DNA of 6,894 nt from Hyphomonadaceae bacterium UBA1001 (lineage in GTDB: Bacteria > Pseudomonadota > Alphaproteobacteria > Caulobacterales > Aquidulcibacteraceae): positions 1 to 6,894 of the forward strand of contig DBAV01000106.1 of NCBI GenBank assembly GCA_002291875.1, in the 5' to 3' direction. Positions 1 to 6,330 of the stretch are shown here, piece after piece (the stretch's first letter is position 1; each line of letters opens with the position of its first letter). A program made the position numbers and the translations under genes. Below the pieces are notes generated by a model, which saw only the letters and a program-made list of their open reading frames with translations, did no database searches and was not told where the DNA came from.

Positions 1-30
1 GGAACACGGCCTTTGATTAGAGAAAAGGAA

Positions 31-577
31 CGTGATCCCGGAACCCGTGAGCAAAGCGAACCGGTATCCGGGACCCAGCCCCGTAAGCGCGGTGGATAGG
101 TCCCGGGTCCGGTGCTGGCGCACCGGCCCGGGATGACGGTTGTTGATTGAAAAAAAGGGTCCGTCATCCCGGCCAAGCGAAGCGCGTGCCGGACCTATCC
201 TGATAGCGCGGTGGATAGGTCCCGGGTCCGATGCTGTCGCACCGGCCCGGGATGACGGTGCGTTGGTTTGTAAACGGAACAACCCAGCGTGAGGGGATAG
301 GTCCCGGGTCCGATGCTGACGCACCGGCCCGGGATGACGGTTGGTATTGAAAAAGGGCCCGTCATCCCGGCCAGGCAAAGCGCGTGCCGGGACCTATCCT
401 GATAGCGTGAGGGGATAGGTCCCGGGTCCGATGCTGGCGCACCGGCCCGGGATGACGGTTGTTGATTGAAAAACGGGCCCGTCATCCCGGCCAAGCGAAG
501 CGCGCGGCGGGACCCATCCTGATAGCGCGGTGGATAGGTCCCGGGTCCGATGCTGTCGCACCGGCCCGGGATGACGG
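31..577. repeat. Composite array of alternating palindromic repeats (units A and B)
   Basis: Two related palindromic units alternate here. Unit A is 46 bp, starts GGATAGGTCCCGGG and ends CCCGGGATGACGG. It occurs at 94-139, 213-258, 295-340, 413-458 and 532-577. Unit B is about 40 bp, starts CCGTCATCCCGGCC and ends CGGGACCTATCC or close variants. It occurs at 161-200, 359-399 and 479-519, with a decayed copy near 31-76. The outer arms of B are the reverse complement of those of A, but the loops differ, so A and B face each other as two subfamilies. A to B is joined by a T/A-rich linker (TTGTTGATTGAAAAA-like) and B to A by TGATAGCG plus CGGT or TGAGG. A starts are 119, 82, 118 and 119 bp apart. 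In A at 94-139, 7-bp arms TCCCGGG/CCCGGGA enclose a second stem CCGGTGC/GCACCGG with a TGGC loop. Every reading frame crossing the array is a by-product of the repeats. The arrangement resembles REP/BIME-type elements; that comparison is inference. Confidence 0.93.
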
Positions 578-620
578 CGCGTTGGGCCGGGCTGCGCCGT
601 TGTGGATCACGTCCGGCCCT

Positions 621-674
621 CCCACCCCGGATTTTGCTGCGCAAAACCCGACCCTCCCTCACCGGGAGGGTGGC
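621..674 (+). repeat. Two-hairpin repeat module, copy 1
   Basis: The module is a T/A-rich hairpin followed directly by a pyrimidine/purine hairpin and ending in GGTGGC. Here the first stem is TTTTGC (632-637) with GCAAAA (641-646) around a TGC loop, flanked by further partial pairing. The second stem is ACCCTCCC (651-658) with GGGAGGGT (664-671) around a 5-nt loop. The stretch 656-698 that begins in the second hairpin recurs almost unchanged at 930-972. No coding signal is visible. Confidence 0.75.
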
Positions 675-706
675 AGGGCGCCGCGGTCACGAACAGCCCG
701 AGCGGC

Positions 707-760
707 GCCACCTTCTCCTCGGGGAGAAGGTCATGTTTTGCCCTGCAAAACATGGGTTGA
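707..760 (-). repeat. Two-hairpin repeat module, copy 2 (inverted)
   Basis: This copy has the same architecture as the copies at 621-674 and 828-880 but lies in the opposite orientation. Read on the minus strand it starts TCAACCC, forms a perfect 10-bp stem CATGTTTTGC/GCAAAACATG (732-741 with 745-754, 3-nt loop), then a 9-bp stem ACCTTCTCC/GGAGAAGGT (710-718 with 723-731, 4-nt loop), and ends GGTGGC. Its stems are the longest of the three copies, so it may be the least decayed. Confidence 0.8.
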
Positions 761-827
761 GGGGCTGGCGCAAACTTGGCGGTTCAGGCGCGTCCCGAAC
801 TTTGTTCCTGGAAGACCGGCGACCCAC

Positions 828-880
828 TCAACCCGGTTTTTTCAAGCAAAAACCGACCTTCTCGCCCGCAAGAAGGTGGC
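828..880 (+). repeat. Two-hairpin repeat module, copy 3
   Basis: The copy starts TCAACCC and ends GGTGGC, like the inverted copy at 707-760. The first stem is CGGTTTTT (834-841) with AAAAACCG (848-855) around a 6-nt loop. The second follows at once: ACCTTCT (856-862) with AGAAGGT (871-877) around an 8-nt loop. Loops and several stem positions differ from the other copies while pairing is kept, which suggests that structure rather than sequence is conserved. Confidence 0.78.
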
Positions 881-929
881 CGCGTCGCGCTTTCAGAGCC
901 AGGACCCGGACGTTGGTTGAAGGCGCCAG

Positions 930-972
930 CCCTCACCGGGAGGGTGGCAGGGCGCCGCGGTCATGAACAGCC
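930..972 (+). repeat. Partial module, 43-bp direct repeat of 656-698
   Basis: These 43 bases match 656-698 at 42 positions; the only difference is T at 964 against C at 690. The copy contains the right side of the second hairpin (GGGAGGGTGG) and a GC-rich tail ending GAACAGCC. The T/A-rich first hairpin of the module is absent upstream of it. It ends 50 bp before the hydrolase start codon and so borders, or forms part of, that gene's upstream region. Confidence 0.85.
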
Positions 973-1007
973 AAACCACGAAACAATCCTTGTGAATCCA
1001 CGCGCCC

Positions 1008-1015
1008 AAAGGAGG
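1008..1015 (+). promoter_or_regulatory. Ribosome binding site of the hydrolase gene
   Basis: AAAGGAGG ends 7 nt before the ATG at 1023 and is close to a perfect Shine-Dalgarno sequence. It fixes the hydrolase start at 1023; another ATG at 1018 lies too close to the site and is in a different frame. No convincing -35/-10 pair was seen in the short non-repeat stretch 973-1007, so the promoter may lie within the repeat field. Confidence 0.85.
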
Positions 1016-1022
1016 AAATGCG

Positions 1023-2051
1023 ATGAAGCGGATGGGTCAGGGGTTGCTGGTGGGGGCCGTGCTGGCGGCGATGGTCGGCGGGGCGGCGCTGCTGGGCCGG
1101 GCCGCACCACCCGCCGATGATGGCTGGCCGCCGATCGAGGTGCTGGACCCAGGCCCCACCGGCCAGCGCGTCGAGGCGCCCGGCGTATTCGCCAATGTGT
1201 TTCCCGCCGCCGGCGAGGGTCCGCACCCGGCCATCCTGCTGCTGGGCGGATCGGAGGGCGGGCTGGGGCGCGCCAACCTGCACACCGCGCTCGACCTGCA
1301 GGCGCGCGGCTTCACCGTGCTCCAGCTGGCATATTTCGGGGCGCCCGGCCTTCCGGAACAACTGGTGCGCATTCCGCTCGAAACCTTTGACCGCGGGCTG
1401 GAGCATCTGGCGCGCCTGCCCGGCGTCGACCCGGGTCGCATCGCTGTCATGGGCGCATCCAAGGGCGCCGAGGCGGCCCTGCTGGTGGCCAGCCGCCGCA
1501 GCGATGTGCGCGCGGTGGTGGCGGGCATGCCGTCCAGCGTGGTCTGGCCTGGCCTCGACCGCGAGGCCGGCGGGCGCAGCCTGCATTCCTCGTGGACCGC
1601 CGGCGGGGCGGAGCTGGCCGCAATGCCATTTTCGGACTGGAACACCGCCGAGGGCATCATCAGCCTCTACCGCTCGATCGAGGACCCCGCGCGCGCCGCC
1701 GACGCCGAGCGCGCGGCGATCCCGGTCGAGCGCGTGCGCGCGCCCGTCATGCTGGTGTGCGGCGAGGCCGAGACCCTGTGGCCCGCCTGCCCCATGGCCC
1801 GCCAGGTCGCCACCCGCGCCGCCGCCCGAGGCGGCCCCGAGGTCGCGGTGCTGGCCTTCCGCGAGGCCGGCCACGCCGTGTTCGGCCCCCCGCTCGCCGC
1901 TGACAACCCGTTTCGCGAACGACTCGCGATGATGGGCGGCACGGTGGACGGCAACGCCGCCGCCCGCGAGGACGGCTGGCCCCGCGTCATCGCCTTCCTG
2001 GACACCCACCTCACCGGTGGCCGGGCATCGGACGCCACCACGCCCCCATGA
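1023..2051 (+). CDS. Exported alpha/beta hydrolase, BAAT C-terminal/acyl-CoA thioesterase-like
   Basis: The product is 342 aa. Residues 1-27 look like a Sec signal peptide: K2 and R3, a hydrophobic stretch to about L24, then GRAAPP as a possible cleavage region. The mature part is a single alpha/beta hydrolase domain. LLLGGSEGG (72-80) suits the oxyanion-hole loop, GASKGAEAAL (144-153) holds nucleophile Ser146 in a GxSxG elbow, and EAGHAVFGPP (281-290) holds His284. The SKGxExAL signature, the SSVVWPG segment and a GExxTLWP segment are typical of the BAAT_C family (bile-acid-CoA:amino acid N-acyltransferase/acyl-CoA thioesterase). The N-terminal thioesterase domain of larger members is missing. 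Oddity: the acid position before LWP is Glu250, where family members normally carry Asp. The likely activity is ester or thioester hydrolysis in the periplasm; the substrate is unknown. The gene stands alone, convergent with the genes to its right, and its start is supported by a strong ribosome binding site. Confidence 0.92.
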   Translation: MKRMGQGLLVGAVLAAMVGGAALLGRAAPPADDGWPPIEVLDPGPTGQRVEAPGVFANVFPAAGEGPHPAILLLGGSEGGLGRANLHTALDLQARGFTVLQLAYFGAPGLPEQLVRIPLETFDRGLEHLARLPGVDPGRIAVMGASKGAEAALLVASRRSDVRAVVAGMPSSVVWPGLDREAGGRSLHSSWTAGGAELAAMPFSDWNTAEGIISLYRSIEDPARAADAERAAIPVERVRAPVMLVCGEAETLWPACPMARQVATRAAARGGPEVAVLAFREAGHAVFGPPLAADNPFRERLAMMGGTVDGNAAAREDGWPRVIAFLDTHLTGGRASDATTPP

Positions 2052-2350
2052 ACCCGGCGCCCGCACATCCGATGAGTGCATTGTCGAACGGCCGAAGGCG
2101 CGGCGTCGGTCTGGCCCGATGATCGCCCGACACCCAGGCTCCGAACGACGCCAGCCCTGCATCCACGGGCCCCGCACCCGTGGGCCCGTTTCACACGCCT
2201 GTTGCAAACACCAGGCGGTGCGCCGCGCCCCTCGACCGGTCGGGCGAAGAACCCGCCCCGGCCACCGACGCAACCCGCCCGCCCACCGCCCGTTGTGCGG
2301 CACGGCGCGCAAAGCGAGAGCGCGCTGAGGGGCGGCAGCTAAACCTATCC
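2052..2350. other. Convergent intergenic gap with hairpins, no gene seen
   Basis: This gap separates the stop codons of two convergent genes. Open frames through it look like GC-rich noise, rich in Arg and Pro and without start signals. Two inverted repeats could serve in transcription stop: CCACGGG (2163-2169) with CCCGTGG (2177-2183), 7-nt loop; and GCGCGC (2305-2310) with GCGCGC (2320-2325), 9-nt loop. Neither is followed by a U-run on either strand, so intrinsic termination is unproven and Rho-dependent stop is as likely. Confidence 0.4.
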
Positions 2351-4090
2351 TCAGGGCCGGTGTTCGTCCGTCAGCCATTCCGGATAGGGCACGGTATCCA
2401 GCCTGACGCCGCACAGGCCGATGCCCACGCGCCCTTCCCAGCCGACACGCAGTTCGCGCGACAGACGCTCCTGACCGGGCCGCACGTTCAACTCGAACTC
2501 GAACTCGGCAATTCCGGGAAAGCCCTCGTTCAGCACCTGGCGTTCATGGACGAACTGGCCTTCGTGCCAGTGCCCGAACTCGACAACGATTTCGCCGGGC
2601 GGCGCCTCGGCGTGCAGTTCAGTGATCACCGTCAGGGTGTACCAGCCGGCCTCTACCGGCGGCAGGAAGGTTTCGATCAGCTGACCCGGCTGGTCCTCGT
2701 TCGGACGGGCCACCAGGATCGGTCGCCCGGCATTTCGAACCATAACCTTGCCCGAAACCCGGCGCATCTGCTGCGGCATCAGCCAACGGTTCTCCCCGCC
2801 GTCGAGTTGGATCGGGGCGATGTTCGTCGCGATCTCGTTGTGCATCCTGTGCTCCGCTCGAAGCCTGGCCATAACTTTGGCTATTTCGGGAAAGCGCCCC
2901 GGGTTGAGGTTCGCCTCGTCGGTCGGCGTGAACCGGACTTTCAGGCAATCCAGCGCACGCGCGCGGCCGAAGGTCCGGTGATTGAACATTTCCGCCTGCC
3001 GGGCAGCGAGATCCCGCAGGCGCGCGATGTCATTGCCATGCCGCACAAGCCATCGGTCCATGGCTTCGAAGCTCTCGTGCATGCCCAATTGTTCAAGGTC
3101 ACCGATCGAAAAGCCGGCGGCCCGGAAAGGGTCGACCAGGCCGCTGGTTCGCACAAACAGGACCGGCACACCCATGATCGCCGCCTCGACCGGGGGCCAG
3201 ATCAGGTGGTTCGGATAAAAACCCGCATCCACGAAGACGCGGGCGCCTGCGATCCGGGAATACAGGTCCTCGAACGGTAGCGTGCCGACAATGCGAGGAT
3301 CGGGCTTGCGCATCCGATCACGATCATTCTTGCCCACCACCACCAGCGGGTAGTTTCGAAAGGCCTTGCCGACGCGGGCGAACTGGTGCTGGAAATATCC
3401 ATGGAAATGAAGGTAGGAAATCGCTGTCACGGCATGCGGAGCCGATTTCTCCGCCGCCCAGCGATACGGCGTGCGTTCGCGCTCCACCCAACCATTCATC
3501 ACGGCCGTCTGTGCAAGCAGGTGCCCATATCTGTTGGGCATCAAGCCTTCATAGCCCGGCGAAAGGACGAACCGGGACCGGAACCCCGGCGCTGACACCA
3601 CGGCATTCAGCTTCCGGAAGACGGCTGTCTGGGCAGGGCCATTCGGAAAGCCCATGACCCGGTAAAGGATGGTTCCATCGAACCATTTCCCCAGACCCTC
3701 GACTGCTCGTAATGTTCCGCCCAAGTAAATGACGTCGATATGCCGGTTGATCAGATCGCGCATTTCTGCATCGGGATAGCCGAACGTATCGTAGGGCGAA
3801 AACCGACGAATCCTTTCGGCGACGTCGCTGGAAAGCGTCAGTGTCTCGCGCCAGCGAGGGTAATAGACGCTCATTTCGTCGTGATACGCGGCGTCGGCCT
3901 CTGCATCCGGCAGCCTGTCGCGCGCGCAGACCACCTCGAAACCCGCTTCGAGAAAAAGACTGACTTCCTGATAGCGTGCAACCAGATGTGGATAGGTCCA
4001 AAGCAGCCTCGCAGGGGACCGATCGGTCACTGCGGATGGCAACTCAGGTCCCGCGGGCGATCGCCACAAACCTGCGAATCGTTTCAACAT
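2351..4090 (-). CDS. Putative GT-B-type glycosyltransferase with C-terminal beta-rich domain
   Basis: The product is 579 aa and predicted soluble, with no signal peptide or membrane segment. Residues about 25-385 read as a GT-B fold. A first Rossmann-like half contains ARLLWTYPHL (27-36), FEVVCARD (51-58), DVIYLGGT (119-126) and GTILYRVMGF (139-148). A second half contains YPLVVVGKND (247-256), RIVGTLPFEDLYSRI (266-280) and ARVFVDAGFYP (283-293). PVEAAIMGVPV (300-310) matches the E-x4-G-x-P pattern that binds the nucleotide sugar in many GT-B enzymes (Glu302, Gly307, Pro309). Residues about 425-579 form a separate beta-strand-rich region (WYTLTVITEL, EIVVEFGHW, IAEFEFELNV), possibly a jelly-roll or carbohydrate-binding-like module. 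The start at 4090 overlaps the upstream acyltransferase by 47 bp, suggesting translational coupling; a GTG at 4030 is an alternative start. Donor and acceptor sugars cannot be inferred. I recognise the fold pattern but no named family, so the function is moderately supported. Confidence 0.82.
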   Translation of the reverse strand: MLKRFAGLWRSPAGPELPSAVTDRSPARLLWTYPHLVARYQEVSLFLEAGFEVVCARDRLPDAEADAAYHDEMSVYYPRWRETLTLSSDVAERIRRFSPYDTFGYPDAEMRDLINRHIDVIYLGGTLRAVEGLGKWFDGTILYRVMGFPNGPAQTAVFRKLNAVVSAPGFRSRFVLSPGYEGLMPNRYGHLLAQTAVMNGWVERERTPYRWAAEKSAPHAVTAISYLHFHGYFQHQFARVGKAFRNYPLVVVGKNDRDRMRKPDPRIVGTLPFEDLYSRIAGARVFVDAGFYPNHLIWPPVEAAIMGVPVLFVRTSGLVDPFRAAGFSIGDLEQLGMHESFEAMDRWLVRHGNDIARLRDLAARQAEMFNHRTFGRARALDCLKVRFTPTDEANLNPGRFPEIAKVMARLRAEHRMHNEIATNIAPIQLDGGENRWLMPQQMRRVSGKVMVRNAGRPILVARPNEDQPGQLIETFLPPVEAGWYTLTVITELHAEAPPGEIVVEFGHWHEGQFVHERQVLNEGFPGIAEFEFELNVRPGQERLSRELRVGWEGRVGIGLCGVRLDTVPYPEWLTDEHRP

Positions 4091-4625
4091 CTCGCTCGCC
4101 CACGATTTCCATGCGACCGTTCTTCAGCGCCACGACCTTTCCGGCCGCGATCGAGCGGTGCACGATCAGGTTCGCTCCCACGCTTGTACCCTCGCCCACC
4201 ACAACATTGGGCAGCACTACACAGCCCGCGCCGACCACGCAGCCGGCACCGAACGTGATCGGGCCCAGCAGATTTGCCTGCAACTCGACCGGGACTGTCG
4301 GGTTCGAGATTGCAGAGGCGCGGTAATCCGCCGACGCGGCAAACACGCTGACATGGCACGAGAGCGCACTGCAGTCCTCGAGCGTGACCACCGCATCCCG
4401 ATGCCCGCCAACATGAACATAGGCCGCAATGTGCACGCAGGCTCCGATGTCCACACGGCCTTTGATAATCGAAAAGTCGTCGATCCGAGAATTGTTGCCT
4501 ATCCTGCCCGACACACCATAAAACGACGCCTTGCTGCTGACCTGGACGTTCGATCCAACCTCGGAAAACCCGAGACGACGCAGTGCCTCCTCGCTCAAAT
4601 GCCCGTCGTCTTCCACCTGCCGCAT
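4044..4625 (-). CDS. Left-handed beta-helix (hexapeptide-repeat) acyltransferase
   Basis: The product is 193 aa, the usual length for small LbH acetyltransferases of the galactoside/maltose O-acetyltransferase and WcaF-like group. LSEEALRRLGF (10-20) is the helical N-terminal segment common in that group. Hexapeptide turns follow from about residue 22: VGSNVQVS, IGNNSRIDDF (42-51), VDIGACVHIAAYVHVGGH (58-75), then FGAGCVVGAGCVVLPNVVVGEGTSVGANLIV (125-155, broken only by short loops). His75 in VGGH is a plausible catalytic base by position. The usual GxPAK closing motif is replaced by VVALKNGRMEIV. The expected reaction is transfer of acetyl (or another acyl group) from acyl-CoA to a sugar in the cytoplasm. 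The ATG at 4625 was chosen because GAAGGGG lies at proper spacing upstream and family homology starts there; the longer ATG at 4697 has no clear ribosome binding site. The gene lies between a methyltransferase and a glycosyltransferase gene, which supports a role in glycan decoration. Confidence 0.9.
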   Translation of the reverse strand: MRQVEDDGHLSEEALRRLGFSEVGSNVQVSSKASFYGVSGRIGNNSRIDDFSIIKGRVDIGACVHIAAYVHVGGHRDAVVTLEDCSALSCHVSVFAASADYRASAISNPTVPVELQANLLGPITFGAGCVVGAGCVVLPNVVVGEGTSVGANLIVHRSIAAGKVVALKNGRMEIVGERDVETIRRFVAIARGT

Positions 4626-4808
4626 CCTCAAACCCCTTCGCTGCGCGTGGCGCCTTGGAGATTTCGCCAGTGCGATCAGGGTGCTCCACGCACCCAATCC
4701 GGCAACTCAATTGTTGAGCCCAGTTCTTTGGTCAGATTAACTTTCTCGAGTCAACCTTGCCGATCACGGGCCCTTGGCATGGCTATCACAGGCGCGCCAG
4801 CGCGGCCA
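4626..4808. other. Intergenic spacer between methyltransferase and acyltransferase genes
   Basis: This 183-bp gap is locally AT-richer than its surroundings around 4700-4760. It holds a short inverted repeat CTCAA/TTGAG (4706-4710 with 4714-4718). A TTGACT box on the minus strand (4750-4755) could be a -35 element, but no good -10 sits at proper spacing. The gap is long enough for a separate promoter, so the acyltransferase and glycosyltransferase pair may be transcribed apart from the methyltransferase gene. Part of it (4626-4697) could belong to the acyltransferase if the longer start is used. Confidence 0.4.
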
Positions 4809-5975
4809 TCATTCAGCAGGCCTTGATGCGCTGCGGGTGGCCTTCAAGGGTTTGGCGGCAGCTCTGCCCTTGGGGGCTCTCTTTGCTCGTTTGCGCGGCG
4901 CGCGCGTCAGAAGGACGTTGTTGGTCCCCGCTGCACCGAGAGCTTCGGCATCGCATGGCACGAGCGCGCCTGTCGGCTCGTCTATGATCGCCATTGTAAA
5001 ACCGTCAAACTTTACGCGCTCTAGGAATGAAGACAAAGACTCACTGGAACGTGCGAAGTGTGTTGGCGCAATCTCGGCGATGACCTTCAGGTCCGGATTG
5101 GCATTGATTGTTCCCTCCATGCCGCGCCAGATAGCTGCCTCGCTGCCTTCGGCGTCGATCTTGATCAGGTCCGCCCGGCCAGCATGTGCCGCTGCAAGCG
5201 TGTCCAACGTCGTTATCTCGACGCTCTCGGCCGGGGCGATGGAGCGCGCGATGTCCGCGAACAGGCTACTCTCCGGTGAGTGCGCCGCCCTGTGGAACGC
5301 CGCTGTGCCCAATCGTTCACCGACCGCGGCAGCAACGACGGTGCTGAAGCCGGAAAAGCCGTTCAGCAGCATCGTGACCTTCAGCGCATCCGCCAGCTCC
5401 GCCTGGGGCTCAACGCACACCAGATGCCCGGTCCGGCCAACATGATAGCCCATGATGACACTGTGCACGCCGACATTGGCGCCGATGTCGTAAGCGATAT
5501 CGCCGGGTCGCAGCAGGCGCCTGATGACGGCGCGCACCCCCGGCTCGCCATTCGCGCCCCCTTGGGAATGACTGATCAGCACACCTGCATCGCTTGTGGG
5601 AACCGCGATGGGATGCCCGTCCCATCCTCCCAACCGGGTGACGGCCAGGCTGGCGTTGCGCAGATAGATCGGCTGGTACACCGTGACCGCGTCGATGCGC
5701 GCAACCAGCGCGCGCACTTCGGCCAGCATTGCGTGCATCTGGATCAAGGCCTCGCGTTCATCGCTGACCGCCGGTTCAGGGACCGGAAGACCCGCGGCGC
5801 CAGCTTGGCGCATGGCCGTCAACAGGTCGCTGGTCTCCAGCGTCAACGCCTTGAGGCGTTCCGCCAGCACGAGCATTTCGGTGGGCCCGATTGGCGCAAC
5901 GTCTTCCGCATCCGCCTGAGCGCCGTCGCGCGGCGCCAAATCATCATCCGCCACGGTCGCGTGGTGGCCCGCCAT
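4809..5975 (-). CDS. FkbM-family SAM-dependent methyltransferase with extended N- and C-termini
   Basis: The product is 388 aa from the ATG at 5975. The methyltransferase core spans about 145-357. DIAYDIGANVGVHS (159-172) is the SAM-binding glycine loop, CVEP (187-190) supplies the acidic residue after strand 2, and TTLDTL (255-260) followed by DLIKIDAEGSEAAIWRG (269-285) is the FkbM signature. FkbM relatives O-methylate sugars or polyketide hydroxyls. Residues about 31-95 are helical and leucine-rich (MLVLAERLKAL, MHAMLAEVRALVARI) and may form a coiled coil. The last 30 residues are a Lys/Arg/Ala-rich tail (RKRAKRAPKG). The 5975 start is preceded by AGGGG at 5-nt spacing. The frame is open for 70 more codons to an ATG at 6185, but that stretch is Arg-rich and unlike a methyltransferase N-terminus. 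A weak TTGCGG/TAGACC pair (6139-6144 and 6116-6121, 17-bp spacer) is a possible promoter. It is first of three same-strand genes that probably build or modify a surface glycan. Confidence 0.9.
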   Translation of the reverse strand: MAGHHATVADDDLAPRDGAQADAEDVAPIGPTEMLVLAERLKALTLETSDLLTAMRQAGAAGLPVPEPAVSDEREALIQMHAMLAEVRALVARIDAVTVYQPIYLRNASLAVTRLGGWDGHPIAVPTSDAGVLISHSQGGANGEPGVRAVIRRLLRPGDIAYDIGANVGVHSVIMGYHVGRTGHLVCVEPQAELADALKVTMLLNGFSGFSTVVAAAVGERLGTAAFHRAAHSPESSLFADIARSIAPAESVEITTLDTLAAAHAGRADLIKIDAEGSEAAIWRGMEGTINANPDLKVIAEIAPTHFARSSESLSSFLERVKFDGFTMAIIDEPTGALVPCDAEALGAAGTNNVLLTRAPRKRAKRAPKGRAAAKPLKATRSASRPAE

Positions 5976-6238
5976 GGCTGCCCCTGGCGGTGTCGCCTTG
6001 TCGCGCCGGCGGCGCGCGGCGGCGCGCGAGGCGATGCTGTCCTTCCGGGGTGGGTGCTGGCCCGATACGATCCTTCGCAAACCGGCCCCCTCAGTCACAC
6101 GACACCGCGCCAGAAGGTCTAGACAGCCCCTACGCCAGCCGCAATGCCTCGACGCCTGGAACGCAAGGCCAGCCCGGAAACACAAAGCGGGCCAGCGTCC
6201 TGACGGCCATGATCGAAAAAATCACGAGGACCACGGAA

Positions 6239-6313
<75 letters not shown>

Positions 6314-6330
6314 GGTCCGTGGGGAGGCGG

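Noticed and set aside
31..577. CRISPR array
   Set aside because: Repeats are regularly spaced, but the intervening sequences are themselves repeated (unit B and linkers) and not unique spacers. Units are palindromic over 40-46 bp and no cas gene is present.
195..662. Minus-strand open frame of 155 codons over the repeats
   Set aside because: Its peptide repeats with the DNA repeats (GTYPPRYQDGSR-like segments) and lacks any domain or ribosome binding site; it is a by-product of the array.
459..1120. Several plus-strand open frames of 114-153 codons across the hairpin modules
   Set aside because: They run through palindromes, are rich in Arg/Pro, overlap each other in different frames, and one runs into the well-supported hydrolase gene.
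2344..2360. Possible fragment of repeat B (ACCTATCCT) at the end of the glycosyltransferase gene
   Set aside because: Only nine bases match and the adjoining arm is missing; chance similarity is likely.
933..2414. Minus-strand open frame of 493 codons opposite the hydrolase
   Set aside because: It is a typical GC-rich antisense shadow of a real gene. The plus-strand reading has a signal peptide, catalytic motifs and a strong ribosome binding site.
2180..3280. Plus-strand open frame of 366 codons opposite the glycosyltransferase
   Set aside because: It starts in the intergenic gap without a ribosome binding site and covers only part of the coherent minus-strand gene; no recognisable domain.
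5280..6122. Plus-strand open frame of 280 codons opposite the methyltransferase
   Set aside because: The minus-strand reading carries the full SAM-binding and FkbM motifs; the plus-strand peptide shows no motif.
5976..6185. 70-codon N-terminal extension of the FkbM gene to an ATG at 6185
   Set aside because: The sequence is Arg/Ala-rich and has no ribosome binding site noted at 6185, while AGGGG precedes the ATG at 5975.
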